Below are positions 1-7,967 of a stretch of DNA of 45,549 nucleotides, in pieces. The DNA is taken from the NCBI GenBank assembly GCA_011390635.1, contig JAABSA010000033.1, forward strand, positions 1 to 45,549. The letters are read 5' to 3'. Position numbers and translations under genes: made by a program. The notes under the pieces were generated by a model that saw only the letters and a program-made list of their open reading frames with translations, did no database searches and was not told where the DNA came from. Numbering within the stretch: the stretch's first letter is position 1; every line of letters begins with the position of its first letter. Source of the stretch: Desulfotignum sp. Its GTDB lineage: Bacteria > Desulfobacterota > Desulfobacteria > Desulfobacterales > Desulfobacteraceae.

Positions 1-381
1 ATGTCCCGCACCTTTGTGTTGATTAATGATGAAAACTCGAAAGAAATCCTTGGATTTTATACCCTGTCGATTTGTGAAGTTGAAACGGATTATTTACCAC
101 CTATTATCGCTAAAAAATATCCAGATCAAGTTCCTGCTTTAAAACTGGCGAGACTTGCTGTATCAAAAGAATACCAGCACAAAGGCTATGGAAATTATTT
201 AATAGGGAGTGCAGTTGAAAAAGTAATTCTTATTTCAGAAAACCTTGGAATAATTGGACTTTTTCTCGACGCAAAAGACAATAATACCAAAGAATACTAT
301 GAACAGTTTGGATTTATCTCGCTCAATGAAAAACCCTTGATATTATTCCTTCCTATAAAGACACTGGTTCACTATAAATAA
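1..381 (+). CDS. GNAT-family acetyltransferase, toxin (TacT)-like, 5' end probably outside the window
   Basis: The 126 residues match the C-terminal three quarters of small GNAT proteins of the TacT/AtaT toxin type. There is a strand with LGFYTLS, then a LARLAVSKEYQHKGYG acetyl-CoA pyrophosphate-binding loop (Q/R-x-x-G-x-G type, residues 49-64), and a C-terminal YYEQFGFISL block. These toxins acetylate the amino group of aminoacyl-tRNAs and usually run 150-175 residues, so about 30-40 N-terminal residues appear to be missing. The ATG at base 1 is therefore probably internal. The partner antitoxin (ribbon-helix-helix, DUF1778-like) normally lies immediately upstream, outside the window. The gene is clearly more AT-rich than its neighbours, which suggests transfer. 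Acetyltransferase fold is secure; toxin role is inferred. Confidence 0.75.
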   Translation: MSRTFVLINDENSKEILGFYTLSICEVETDYLPPIIAKKYPDQVPALKLARLAVSKEYQHKGYGNYLIGSAVEKVILISENLGIIGLFLDAKDNNTKEYYEQFGFISLNEKPLILFLPIKTLVHYK

Positions 382-418
382 CACGTTCATGTGTGGATCA
401 GCATATCCTCTGGTTAGG

Positions 419-1252
419 TTATTCTTTTAAAGGACAATGTGAATTCATGATACGGTTCAGTTCCGATACCAGGGCATCGGTGACCCCCGGATACACCCTT
501 CCGGTGAGTTCATCCATGTACACTTTGGAGACCTCCGTGGGCAGCACCAGGATCCGGGAATCCCAGTCTGTCAGCCGCCGGCAGAGCTCGCCATGGCCCA
601 TGAACACCTTGTTTTCCGCCACTGTCGGCGTGATCCCCGGCAGGCGGATGGTGCCCAGCAAAGACAGCCAGTCGTCCACCTCCTGCTGCCAAGTATCCCT
701 GTCAATCCCCCGGGTTCCGAGATTGAATACGGGTGGGTCGTCAACCCCTTTGGCCTGCTGCCGGGTGATGTTGTAAGAGTGGATATCGTACACCACACAT
801 CGATCGAATCGATCCAGCAAATAAGTGATCAGGGTGCCGAGGTGCCGGTAAAACCGCCGGTGACTCTCAAGGCTTTTCCGGTTCATTTCCGGGGGCGGCA
901 CCTCCCGGTACACCCGGGTGCCCCAGAATTTTTCCGGTGTCAGGGGCAGGGCCATCGCTTCATCCCGGTTGAGATCATAGACGGCCCGGGACTCCAAAGC
1001 CCACAGGGCATTGGGAAACGGACGGATCATCACATCCGTGGCCTCATCCTCCTCAAACAGCCGTTCGGCATCGGACAACGCCATGAACGGGAGGAGTTCC
1101 GGCCGGACCCGGTGCCCGGCATGGATGGCCACAGCGATCTGAGGCCGGTCAAAATCCAGATGACAGGCGAATCCTCCGTCAGGATCCTGCCCTGAAAGGG
1201 TTCCTGCCTGCCGGATTTGATCCAGCAGTAACGGGTCACAAGGTAGTGTCAT
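419..1252 (-). CDS. N-formylglutamate amidohydrolase family protein
   Basis: About 277 residues related to N-formylglutamate deformylase (FGase), zinc-type hydrolases that cleave N-formyl-L-glutamate to glutamate and formate. Visible family blocks are VAIHAGHRVRPEL (metal-binding His near the N-terminus), DEATDVMIRPFPNALWALESRAVYDLNR, VVYDIHSYN, and a late GHGELCRRL block. An in-frame ATG at 1279 would give 286 residues. I prefer the ATG at 1252 because AGAGG lies 7 bases before it, while the outer start has no good ribosome site. It is the last gene of the minus-strand cluster that begins with the aminotransferase at 3507. No histidine-degradation (hut) genes are nearby, so the substrate is probably another N-acyl or peptide-like acidic amino acid. 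Family assignment is firm; substrate is unknown. Confidence 0.8.
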   Translation of the reverse strand: MTLPCDPLLLDQIRQAGTLSGQDPDGGFACHLDFDRPQIAVAIHAGHRVRPELLPFMALSDAERLFEEDEATDVMIRPFPNALWALESRAVYDLNRDEAMALPLTPEKFWGTRVYREVPPPEMNRKSLESHRRFYRHLGTLITYLLDRFDRCVVYDIHSYNITRQQAKGVDDPPVFNLGTRGIDRDTWQQEVDDWLSLLGTIRLPGITPTVAENKVFMGHGELCRRLTDWDSRILVLPTEVSKVYMDELTGRVYPGVTDALVSELNRIMNSHCPLKE

Positions 1253-1321
1253 CGAATGCCCTCTTCTTGATGTAAACATTCAGCCTCACGTTTCCGGGCA
1301 GCAGGGCCGCCGGGGGCGGCA

Positions 1322-2311
1322 TCACACAAGTCCGTGGCGGCTAAGGGCCGAAGACACGATCTTGTGGATCAGCTGCTTATAATCTTCCAGGGGCCCCTCC
1401 GGAGAGGGATGATGCATGGTATACATCTGGGGGCTCCAGCTTTTCAGGGGTTTCAGGCCCGGAATTCCGTTGACTTCAATAATCTTGAGCTGTCCACGGG
1501 CATCCAGGCGCATGTCGGTACGCACATGGTCCATGCAGCCCAGTGCGGCCATGGCATCCCGTGTCAGTGCCACGGCTTCATCCCTCCGATGACAGGCGGG
1601 CCGGATCTTGGTGAGTCCCACGCCTCTCAGGTCCGCTCGAAGGATGGGGTACTTGCCGAATTTGGATTGATCCACCTCGACGCGGCCGGCCAGGAACTCC
1701 TGGTGTTCACCGCTGCCCAGCATCAGCACGGTGTACTCCCGGCCGGGAAGGTACTCCTCCACCAGGGCCGGCTGGTCAAAGGTATCGTGGATATAGGCCA
1801 CCTGTTTTTCAAGCGCGTCAGGGGTGTGCACCACACTGTTGTCACTGATGCCCACGGAACGGGACTCAAAGCTGGGCTTTACAAATGCGGGATAGACCAG
1901 ATCCGGCAGGGGATCTTCCCGGTCGATCTGATAATGATAGGGAACGGCGACACCGGCCTTATGCAGAATCCGGTGGGTGGTGGTTTTGTGGATCAGGGCT
2001 TTCATGGTCGCGGCATTGGGACCGATGTAAGGAATTTTTTTCCTGTCCAGGATGTCGGCCAGCCAGTTGTCGTCACTGTCGCTGACGCCGATGGTCTCGG
2101 ACTTGGCAGAGACATGGTAGAGAGCACTCCAGACGATATCAAACGCTTTTTCTTCGATGGCCCTGTAGAATTCATCCATCGAGGTGACAAATGCGATCTC
2201 AGCGTCATTGCCGGTATCCTTGATCGCCTGGCAGACGTTTTCCGACACGCTCAAATCACCCCACCCCTGGGCATCCCCTGCCGGTCCTGTGATAATCAGT
2301 ACTTTACCCAT
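1322..2311 (-). CDS. ATP-grasp ligase of the D-alanine-D-alanine ligase type
   Basis: A 329-residue ATP-grasp enzyme. The order of elements is that of Ddl: an N-terminal Rossmann-like part (MGKVLIITGPAG, residues 1-10), the Y-I-G-P-N block before the central domain, KALIHKTTTHRIL (nucleotide-binding lysine helix), FVKPSFESRSVGIS (residues ~143-156), VEEYLPGREYTV, and the metal-binding C-terminal VRTDMRLD...IIEVNGIPGLKP. The GVGL/SKFGKY region replaces the usual Ddl omega-loop, so the acceptor substrate need not be D-Ala. It would join an amino acid or peptide carboxylate, activated by ATP, to an amine. GAGGAG lies 8 bases before the ATG. The gene sits between a racemase remnant and an N-formylglutamate amidohydrolase, not in a cell-wall cluster, which argues against being the housekeeping ddl. 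Confidence 0.82.
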   Translation of the reverse strand: MGKVLIITGPAGDAQGWGDLSVSENVCQAIKDTGNDAEIAFVTSMDEFYRAIEEKAFDIVWSALYHVSAKSETIGVSDSDDNWLADILDRKKIPYIGPNAATMKALIHKTTTHRILHKAGVAVPYHYQIDREDPLPDLVYPAFVKPSFESRSVGISDNSVVHTPDALEKQVAYIHDTFDQPALVEEYLPGREYTVLMLGSGEHQEFLAGRVEVDQSKFGKYPILRADLRGVGLTKIRPACHRRDEAVALTRDAMAALGCMDHVRTDMRLDARGQLKIIEVNGIPGLKPLKSWSPQMYTMHHPSPEGPLEDYKQLIHKIVSSALSRHGLV

Positions 2312-2362
2312 GCTTCTGACTCCTCAATGATCGTGCCGGGCGGCTGATCCGCCGGGCCGCGG

Positions 2363-2569
2363 TTATGTTGACTGTTGTTTTTCGTGTTTCTGCCCAGTGA
2401 TATTACGCAACACTGAACAGCGTATCGTTCTGTTCATGATGCAGGAGCGCCTCCCGGACCACTTTTTTTGTTTCCTGTGCAAAAGGGATGCGGCGACGCG
2501 GTTGAAAACCGACAGGCCGCCCAGGCCGGAGTCGGTCACCAGTATGGATGCATCCGAAGTCTTTTTCAT
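2363..2569 (-). pseudogene. remnant of an Asp/Glu (glutamate) racemase-family gene
   Basis: The first ~25 codons give ILVTDSGLGGLSVFNRV, which is the N-terminal catalytic-Asp block of glutamate racemase-type enzymes (D-S-G-x-G-G-L-S-V). Nothing else of the ~260-residue enzyme follows: no CNT or GCTHYP cysteine motif. After an A7 tract (minus-strand bases near 2462-2468) a second frame continues to a stop at 2403 and reads KKVVREALLHHEQNDTLF, which looks more protein-like than the remaining codons of the first frame. The simplest reading is a racemase gene reduced by a large internal deletion, with or without a +1/-1 slip in the A run. It stands exactly where a racemase would belong in this D-amino-acid-like cluster. 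It is unlikely to encode an active enzyme. Confidence 0.6.
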
Positions 2570-2667
2570 CAATTTTCCCTGTATTTCCGGGTCATGAGAT
2601 CCTTAAAATGGTGAAAAGGCGAGGCGTTAAGTCCTGAGACGTTCCAGATTTCCACCTTGGTTCTTTT

Positions 2668-3507
2668 TTATGCGGATCCAAAGGCAATGGTGTGTTCCCT
2701 GAACCGTTTCATGATTTCCCGTGTGACCTTGCCTGGTTTTCCATCCCCAACGGTCATATCGTCCACACGGATCACGGGAACGATCTCCTTGTTGGATGCA
2801 GAGATAAAAATTTCATCCATTTGGGCCAGTTCTTTCCGGTCGATATGCCGCAGATTCACATCCAGCAGCCCTTCAGCCAGTTCCAGGACCACACCCCGGG
2901 TGACTCCGGGAAGGATACCGTCGGGCGGGGTGATGAGCTCATTCCCCTTGATGCCGTAAATATTGGTGGTGGTGCCCTCCAGGACCCGTTGCTCCCGATC
3001 CACGTAAACCGCTTCGATGGCCCCTGTTTTACGAGCCTGCTGCTGGGCATACACTGCGTTGAGATAAGCCGTACTCTTGGCGCTGGGGATAAACCGTTCC
3101 ATTTCCACCAGGGCAATAGCTGCACCATCTGTATACCACCAGTCCGGCAATTCATGCCTGGGGGTCACCATCACCATCAGGATGCCGTTGCCACGGGGGG
3201 TCACACTGTCAAGACTGATGCCCCCGGTATACAGGATGCGGATGTTGGATTCATTGTGGTGCGGATTACTGCGGATGGCCTCCACCACGATATCACAAAT
3301 CTCCTGGTGGGTATGGTTGAGCTGCAACCCGATCCCGGCGGCGGAATTCTCAAATCTGGTGACATGTTCTTCAAGGCGGAAAGGTCGTCTATTGTAGGTG
3401 ATCATGAAATCAAACACCCCGTATCCCCTGAGCACCGTGATATCCTTTACCGATACCATTGCCTTGTCTTCATCCACATACTCCCCGTCAATGTAATAGG
3501 TGTCCAT
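2668..3507 (-). CDS. PLP-dependent aminotransferase class IV (D-amino-acid/branched-chain type)
   Basis: A 279-residue fold-type IV aminotransferase. Landmarks are the YIDGEYV start, DITVLRGYGVFD, RLEEHVTRF, the probable Schiff-base lysine K144 in SAKSTAYLN, the EGTTTNIYGI block, PDGILPGVTRGVV (phosphate cup), and ISASNKEIVPV near residue 240. The same fold serves branched-chain transaminase, D-alanine transaminase and 4-amino-4-deoxychorismate lyase. The sequence alone does not decide among them, but the neighbouring ligase, racemase remnant and formylglutamate hydrolase favour D-amino-acid transamination. AAGGAG lies 6 bases before the ATG. It is the first gene of a minus-strand cluster reading away from the LacI-type regulator, and two palindromes lie in its 5' region. 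Confidence 0.85.
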   Translation of the reverse strand: MDTYYIDGEYVDEDKAMVSVKDITVLRGYGVFDFMITYNRRPFRLEEHVTRFENSAAGIGLQLNHTHQEICDIVVEAIRSNPHHNESNIRILYTGGISLDSVTPRGNGILMVMVTPRHELPDWWYTDGAAIALVEMERFIPSAKSTAYLNAVYAQQQARKTGAIEAVYVDREQRVLEGTTTNIYGIKGNELITPPDGILPGVTRGVVLELAEGLLDVNLRHIDRKELAQMDEIFISASNKEIVPVIRVDDMTVGDGKPGKVTREIMKRFREHTIAFGSA

Positions 3508-3559
3508 GATCTCTCCTTCCCCCCTGAAATGCTGTTGAATTAAACGAATAAGTTAACCA

Positions 3560-3578
3560 AACCGCCTGCCAGGCGGTT
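3560..3578. repeat. 19-bp perfect inverted repeat in aminotransferase leader
   Basis: AACCGCCTG-C-CAGGCGGTT: two perfect 9-bp arms around one base. It lies about 55 bases upstream of the aminotransferase start. With a one-base centre it can be a protein-binding site or a hairpin with a slightly opened loop. No U-tract follows on either strand, so it is not an intrinsic terminator. Confidence 0.55.
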
Positions 3579-3628
3579 CAAAACGCCAGCTGATCGCCAC
3601 TAAATATCAATTGACCACCAGAATCAAC

Positions 3629-3640
3629 TTTAACGTTAAA
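3629..3640. promoter_or_regulatory. candidate LacI-family operator (TTTAACGTTAAA)
   Basis: A perfect 12-bp palindrome with the central C-G step and A/T-rich arms typical of LacI/GalR-family operators. It lies in the divergent region between a LacI-type gene (start 3888) and the minus-strand aminotransferase cluster (start 3507), the standard position for an autoregulated operator that also controls the divergent genes. Binding is inferred from position and symmetry only. Confidence 0.6.
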
Positions 3641-3887
3641 CTAAAAAAGATCACCTGTCTTGTCAAGCGTTTTTTCACGCCCATGATCCGGCCCTGTTTT
3701 TCAACAATTTCTGGCATTAACGGCAGGCCTGTGATATACACTGGAATGTGCGTGGGGTTAAGGTCACGGGTCCGCCATCGGCCCCTCATGCTGCAGGTGA
3801 AGCAGATCAGGGCCAGGCATTCGCACTCACGAAGCGCCCGACAACAGGTGATGTCACGGCAGGGGAAAAAGGAGTCGACGTTCAACC

Positions 3888-4928
3888 ATGAGCAGGGTCA
3901 CCATCAAAGATATTGCCCGCAAACTCAATGTTTCGGCCACCACTGTATCCAACGCCTTAAACGGTAAACCCGGCGTGGGCAAATCGGCGAGAAAAAAAAT
4001 ACAGGACCTGGCCCGGGAGATGGGATACCAGCCCAACTATTTTGCCAAGGGATTGGTATCCAGGCAGAGTTATGCCATCGGCCTGGTCATCACCAACATT
4101 ACCGACCCGTTTTATCCGGAGCTGGCACTGGGGGTGCAGGAAAAGGCCGGTGAATGGGGTTACAGTACCATGCTGTTCAACACCAACCACAAACAGGAGA
4201 GCCAGGAAACCATCATCCGGATGCTGGGTGCCAAGGGGGTGGACGGGGTCATCCTGTCAACGGTCCGCCAGGATGACCCGGCAATTGATCTGCTGGATGA
4301 GATGGAAATGCCCTATGTACTGGTCAACCGGATGATCCTGAACCCCCGGAAAGCCGGTCACATCGATTCCGTGACCCTGGACAATTACAGCGGTTCACAC
4401 CAGGCCGCCACCCACCTTTGCCGGCTGGGCCATACCCGCATTGCCGTGATCGCCGGTGACATGGGCGCTTCCACCGCCATTATCCGAACCAGCGGTGCCA
4501 TGGATGCCTTCAAGGAATGGGGGGTTTCTATTCCGGACAACTGGTTCGTGGACTGCGGCTACACCAAAGACAGGGCATTCAACGCAGTCCGGAAAATCCT
4601 CACACGGTCCGCCCACCGCCCCACCGCCATTCTCGCCCAGGATGACAACATGGCCCTGGGGGTCCGGGAAGCCGCCTATGCGGCAGATCTCAGAATACCT
4701 GAAGATCTGGCACTGGTGGGATTTAACGACATCAGTTTTGCATCACTTATCGGTATCGAACTGACCACCATCCGGCAGGACCAGCACCACATGGGCATGA
4801 CATGTGCCGAGATACTGATCAGCAAACTCCAGAACCCCAAGCGCCGGGGTTTGTGCAACAACGTCCTGATCCAGACCGACCTGGTGATCCGCAAATCCTG
4901 TGGATTCTACCTGAACGGATATCCCTGA
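3888..4928 (+). CDS. LacI-family transcriptional regulator
   Basis: A 346-residue LacI/GalR-type repressor. Residues 3-50 form the DNA-binding headpiece (VTIKDIARKLNVSATTVSNALNG, then the hinge helix region RKKIQDLAREMGYQPN). The rest is the periplasmic-binding-protein-like effector domain with YAIGLVITNITDPFYPELALGVQ, GVDGVILST, FVDCGYTKDRAF, AILAQDDNMALGV and LALVGFNDISFASLI. Such proteins bind a small molecule (sugar, nucleoside, sometimes amino acid) and leave or bind an operator. Length is usual for the family. Divergent orientation to the aminotransferase/ATP-grasp/N-formylglutamate amidohydrolase cluster suggests it controls that cluster. The effector cannot be told from sequence. GGAG is present but 13 bases before the ATG, a long spacing. 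Confidence 0.93.
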   Translation: MSRVTIKDIARKLNVSATTVSNALNGKPGVGKSARKKIQDLAREMGYQPNYFAKGLVSRQSYAIGLVITNITDPFYPELALGVQEKAGEWGYSTMLFNTNHKQESQETIIRMLGAKGVDGVILSTVRQDDPAIDLLDEMEMPYVLVNRMILNPRKAGHIDSVTLDNYSGSHQAATHLCRLGHTRIAVIAGDMGASTAIIRTSGAMDAFKEWGVSIPDNWFVDCGYTKDRAFNAVRKILTRSAHRPTAILAQDDNMALGVREAAYAADLRIPEDLALVGFNDISFASLIGIELTTIRQDQHHMGMTCAEILISKLQNPKRRGLCNNVLIQTDLVIRKSCGFYLNGYP

Positions 4929-4985
4929 AACCGTCTTTCTCCCCGCCGCAGAGGAAAATGTTGAACGCCTGCTGCCATCCTGGAT

Positions 4986-6785
4986 CTATCCTATGGCTGA
5001 AGGACTCATGGGCCAGAAAATCAGAATCAGGGGGATGGCCACCAGGGTCACGATAATGGACAAGGGCAGTCCCAGGCGCCAGTAGTCGCCGAAGCGGTAT
5101 CCCCCCGGTCCCATGACCAGGGCGTTGGACTGGTGGCCCACCGGGGTCAGAAAGGCGCAGGAGGCCCCCACCGCAACTGCCATCAGAAATGGATCCGGCG
5201 AAAATCCCATCTCCCGTGCCAGGGTAATGGCGATGGGTGCCATGAGAACCGCGGCGGCTGCGTTGTTCACCACATTTGACAGCAGCATGGTACCCACCAG
5301 GAGCACTGCCAGGGTTCCTGCATGGGAAAAAAACCCGGACAGCATCAGCAATTTTTCAGCAATCAATTGTGCACCGCCGGAAGCTTCCAGGGCATGGCCC
5401 AGAGGAAACATGGCACCCAGCAGCACGATCACCGGCCAGTCAATATGCTCATAGATTTCCCCTAAGGGAACCACCCCGGCCAGAACCATGATCACTGCTG
5501 CCGCAACAAATGCCACCTGCACCGGCAGCAAACCTGTGGCGGACAGAACCATGGCGGAGCCGAAAATCCCCACAGACAGCAGCACTTTTTTGGGCTGTCC
5601 GATGCGGATTTCACGCTCTGCCAGGGGCAGGCATTTAAATGCCTTGACAACTGTCTGCAAGGATTCGTCCGTGCCCTGAAACAACAGAATGTCACCGGTC
5701 ATAAATTTTGTCCGGCCCAGGGGCTGCGTGATCCGCCGCCCGCGCCGGGCAATGGCCAGAAGATTGACCCCGTAGAGCCGCCGAAGATAAAGCCCTGCCG
5801 ATGTTTTGCCCGGCAGGGTGGATTCCGTGGTGATCACCGCCTCCATAAGACGGATATCCTTTGATCCCAGGGTGGCCCGGCAATCCCCCTTGCATTCGGC
5901 CAGTTCCAGTCCCAGTCCGTCCATCAGGGCCTTGAGATCATCAGGGGCTGCCTCCACCATCAATACATCCCCGGCTTCAAGAATCTCATACCAGGAAGGG
6001 GCCGGCGTATGATCATCTCCCCTGGAAAGGCTTACCACCATGGCTTCGGTTTCCTTTTCCATGGCAGAGGTGAGATGGAAAATGGTCTGGCCCACAAACT
6101 TTGATCCTTCAGGAATGATGACCTCGGTGATATAATTTTCAATTTCAAACAGCTCATCCGGCGATGACTGGGCATCCCGCCTGGGGGTCAGGCGCCAGCC
6201 GAACACAGAGATGAAAGCCAGGCCCGCAAGGGCAACACCAATTCCCACCGGTGCAAAGTCAAACATGCTGAATGCCGGCTGGCCTGTTTCAACCCGGTAC
6301 AAGGCAATGATAATATTGGGAGGGGTGCCGATCAGGGTAACCAGACCGCCCAGAAGCGACCCGAATGCCAGGGGCATGAGCAGCAGGGAAGGAGACCGGC
6401 CGCTCTGGCGGGACATCCATATGGCCACCGGCATCAGCAGGGCCAGTGCACCCACATTGTTCATCACACTGGAACACACCACGACAATGGCGGCCAGGGC
6501 TGTCACCTGGGCAGTGGAATTTGTCCCTACCTTTGCCATGTGCCGGGACAACAGGTCCACCGCTCCGGCATTGAACAGTCCCCGGCTGAGCACCAGAACA
6601 GCTGCCACCGTGATAACGGCCGGGTGACCGAATCCCATAAACACCTGGTTTCCAGGAACCAGTCCGGTGATGGAAACAAGTAAAAGTGCAGTCAGTGCCA
6701 CCAGGTCATACCGGAACTTTCCCCATACAAACAGAACCAGGGTGGCTGACAGGATGGCAAACACCAGTGCTTGATCGGTTGTCAT
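4986..6785 (-). CDS. SLC13 (DASS) permease with two cytosolic TrkA-C/RCK domains
   Basis: A 599-residue membrane protein. Residues 1-190 and 395-599 are hydrophobic transport halves with the repeated DASS signatures (SVMNNVGALALLMPVAI and LLSNVVNNAAAAVLMAPIAI, each with an N-rich hairpin) and GTPPNIII. Residues ~205-375 form two TrkA-C domains (IENYITEVIIPEGSKFVGQTI... and LMEAVITTESTLPGKTSAGLYLRRLYGVNLLAIAR). This architecture is known in SAC1/SLT-like sulfate transporters and related anion carriers; it likely moves sulfate, thiosulfate or dicarboxylate with Na+ or H+. Its ATG is 5 bases after the nifS stop and has a weak ribosome site, suggesting translational coupling and one nifU-nifS-permease transcript. 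The substrate is inferred only from family and the sulfur context. Confidence 0.85.
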   Translation of the reverse strand: MTTDQALVFAILSATLVLFVWGKFRYDLVALTALLLVSITGLVPGNQVFMGFGHPAVITVAAVLVLSRGLFNAGAVDLLSRHMAKVGTNSTAQVTALAAIVVVCSSVMNNVGALALLMPVAIWMSRQSGRSPSLLLMPLAFGSLLGGLVTLIGTPPNIIIALYRVETGQPAFSMFDFAPVGIGVALAGLAFISVFGWRLTPRRDAQSSPDELFEIENYITEVIIPEGSKFVGQTIFHLTSAMEKETEAMVVSLSRGDDHTPAPSWYEILEAGDVLMVEAAPDDLKALMDGLGLELAECKGDCRATLGSKDIRLMEAVITTESTLPGKTSAGLYLRRLYGVNLLAIARRGRRITQPLGRTKFMTGDILLFQGTDESLQTVVKAFKCLPLAEREIRIGQPKKVLLSVGIFGSAMVLSATGLLPVQVAFVAAAVIMVLAGVVPLGEIYEHIDWPVIVLLGAMFPLGHALEASGGAQLIAEKLLMLSGFFSHAGTLAVLLVGTMLLSNVVNNAAAAVLMAPIAITLAREMGFSPDPFLMAVAVGASCAFLTPVGHQSNALVMGPGGYRFGDYWRLGLPLSIIVTLVAIPLILIFWPMSPSAIG

Positions 6786-6790
6786 GGCAC

Positions 6791-7963
6791 TTACACCATT
6801 TTACCGTCTTTCCAGAAAGGAGACATGGCCCGCAGCTTTTCAACGGCAGACACCATGGTCGCAGCGATATGGTCCATCTCCTCTTTGGTGTTGTAATGGG
6901 ACAGAGAAAAGCGGATGGTGCCGTGGGCGGATTTGAACGGCACTTCCATGGCCAGAAGCACATGGGACGGATCCAGGGAACCGGAAGTGCAGGCAGATCC
7001 GGATGATGCACAGATACCCTCCTTGTCCAGGAGCATGAGGATGGATTCACCTTCCACGGCATCAAAACCGATGGACAGGGTATTGGGCAGGCGGTTATCC
7101 AGATCGCCGTTGACAGATACGCCGGGGATTTTTTCCAGGAGCTGATCCTGGAGATAGTCCCGCAGCTGCCGCACCGCTTTGTCCATGACCGGCAGATGCC
7201 CGGCCGCCAGCTCACAGGCACGTCCCAGTCCGATGATGGAAACCGTGTTTTCCGTGCCGCCCCGCCGGCCTTTTTCCTGGTGGCCGCCGATCAGATAGGG
7301 ATGAAACTTCAGCCCCTTTTTCACATACAAAACACCTATACCCTTTGGGGCGTGTATTTTATGGCCGGACAATGCCAGCATATCCACGTTTGCCGCTTTT
7401 ACATCTATGGGAATCTTGCCGGCAGCCTGGACCGCATCCGTATGAAACAAAATCCCTTTTTCCGTCACTTTTTTTGCGATTTCAGGGATGGGAAAGATCA
7501 CGCCGGTTTCATTGTTGGCCCACATCAAGGATACGACTGCCGTGTTGTCAGACAAACTGTCATACAGCATGTCCGTGTTCAGGTGCCCTTTTTTGTCCAC
7601 CGGCACAAACACGGCATCATACCCTTTTTTATCCCGCAGAAATTTGAACAGGTTCAAAATGGCCGGGTGTTCCACAGTGGAGGTGATGATCTGTTTTCTG
7701 TCCGGATGGGCATTCAGGGCAGAGAATATGGCGCTGTTGTCACTTTCCGTGCCGCAGGAGGTAAACACGATTTCATCGGGGTCTGCGTTTATCAGATCCG
7801 CCACCTGCTGCCTGGCCGCCCTGATTTTTTTGCCCACCTGATCCCCGAATGTATGCATGGAAGACGGATTTCCATAGAACTGACCCAGATAGGGCACCAT
7901 CTCTTCAATGACCTCATCCGCCACCTTTGTGGTGGCATTGTTGTCGGTATAAATCACTTTCAT
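6791..7963 (-). CDS. nifS: cysteine desulfurase (NifS/IscS type)
   Basis: A 390-residue fold-type I PLP enzyme that takes sulfur from cysteine as a persulfide and hands it to the scaffold encoded just upstream. Seen here: YTDNNATTKV start, SCGTESDNSAIF, the PLP-stacking His99 (VEHPAI), HTDAVQAAGKI, the Schiff-base lysine K202 in LSGHKIHAPKG, GGHQEKGRRGGTENT, and the catalytic Cys325 in SSGSACTSGSLDPSHVL. That loop is of the long group I type. AAAGGA lies 8 bases before the ATG. The gene follows nifU by 4 bases, making the usual scaffold/desulfurase pair. No nitrogenase genes are in view, so it is likely a general Fe-S assembly pair in an anaerobe. Confidence 0.95.
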   Translation of the reverse strand: MKVIYTDNNATTKVADEVIEEMVPYLGQFYGNPSSMHTFGDQVGKKIRAARQQVADLINADPDEIVFTSCGTESDNSAIFSALNAHPDRKQIITSTVEHPAILNLFKFLRDKKGYDAVFVPVDKKGHLNTDMLYDSLSDNTAVVSLMWANNETGVIFPIPEIAKKVTEKGILFHTDAVQAAGKIPIDVKAANVDMLALSGHKIHAPKGIGVLYVKKGLKFHPYLIGGHQEKGRRGGTENTVSIIGLGRACELAAGHLPVMDKAVRQLRDYLQDQLLEKIPGVSVNGDLDNRLPNTLSIGFDAVEGESILMLLDKEGICASSGSACTSGSLDPSHVLLAMEVPFKSAHGTIRFSLSHYNTKEEMDHIAATMVSAVEKLRAMSPFWKDGKMV

Positions 7964-7967
7964 CAGG

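Larger units (their letters stand above)
3508..3887. other. divergent regulatory region between aminotransferase cluster and LacI-type gene
   Basis: No convincing gene is present here. The 380 bases separate two divergently transcribed genes and hold two palindromes (3560-3578 and 3629-3640), described separately. An open frame on the plus strand through 3611-3967 has no family resemblance and overlaps the regulator in another frame. No clear -35/-10 pair was recognised for either direction. Confidence 0.6.

Noticed and set aside
1334-2347. Plus-strand open frame of 337 codons
   Set aside because: Exact antisense of the ATP-grasp gene; no family motif, and arises from codon bias of the opposite strand.
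2692-3543. Plus-strand open frame of 283 codons
   Set aside because: Antisense shadow of the class IV aminotransferase.
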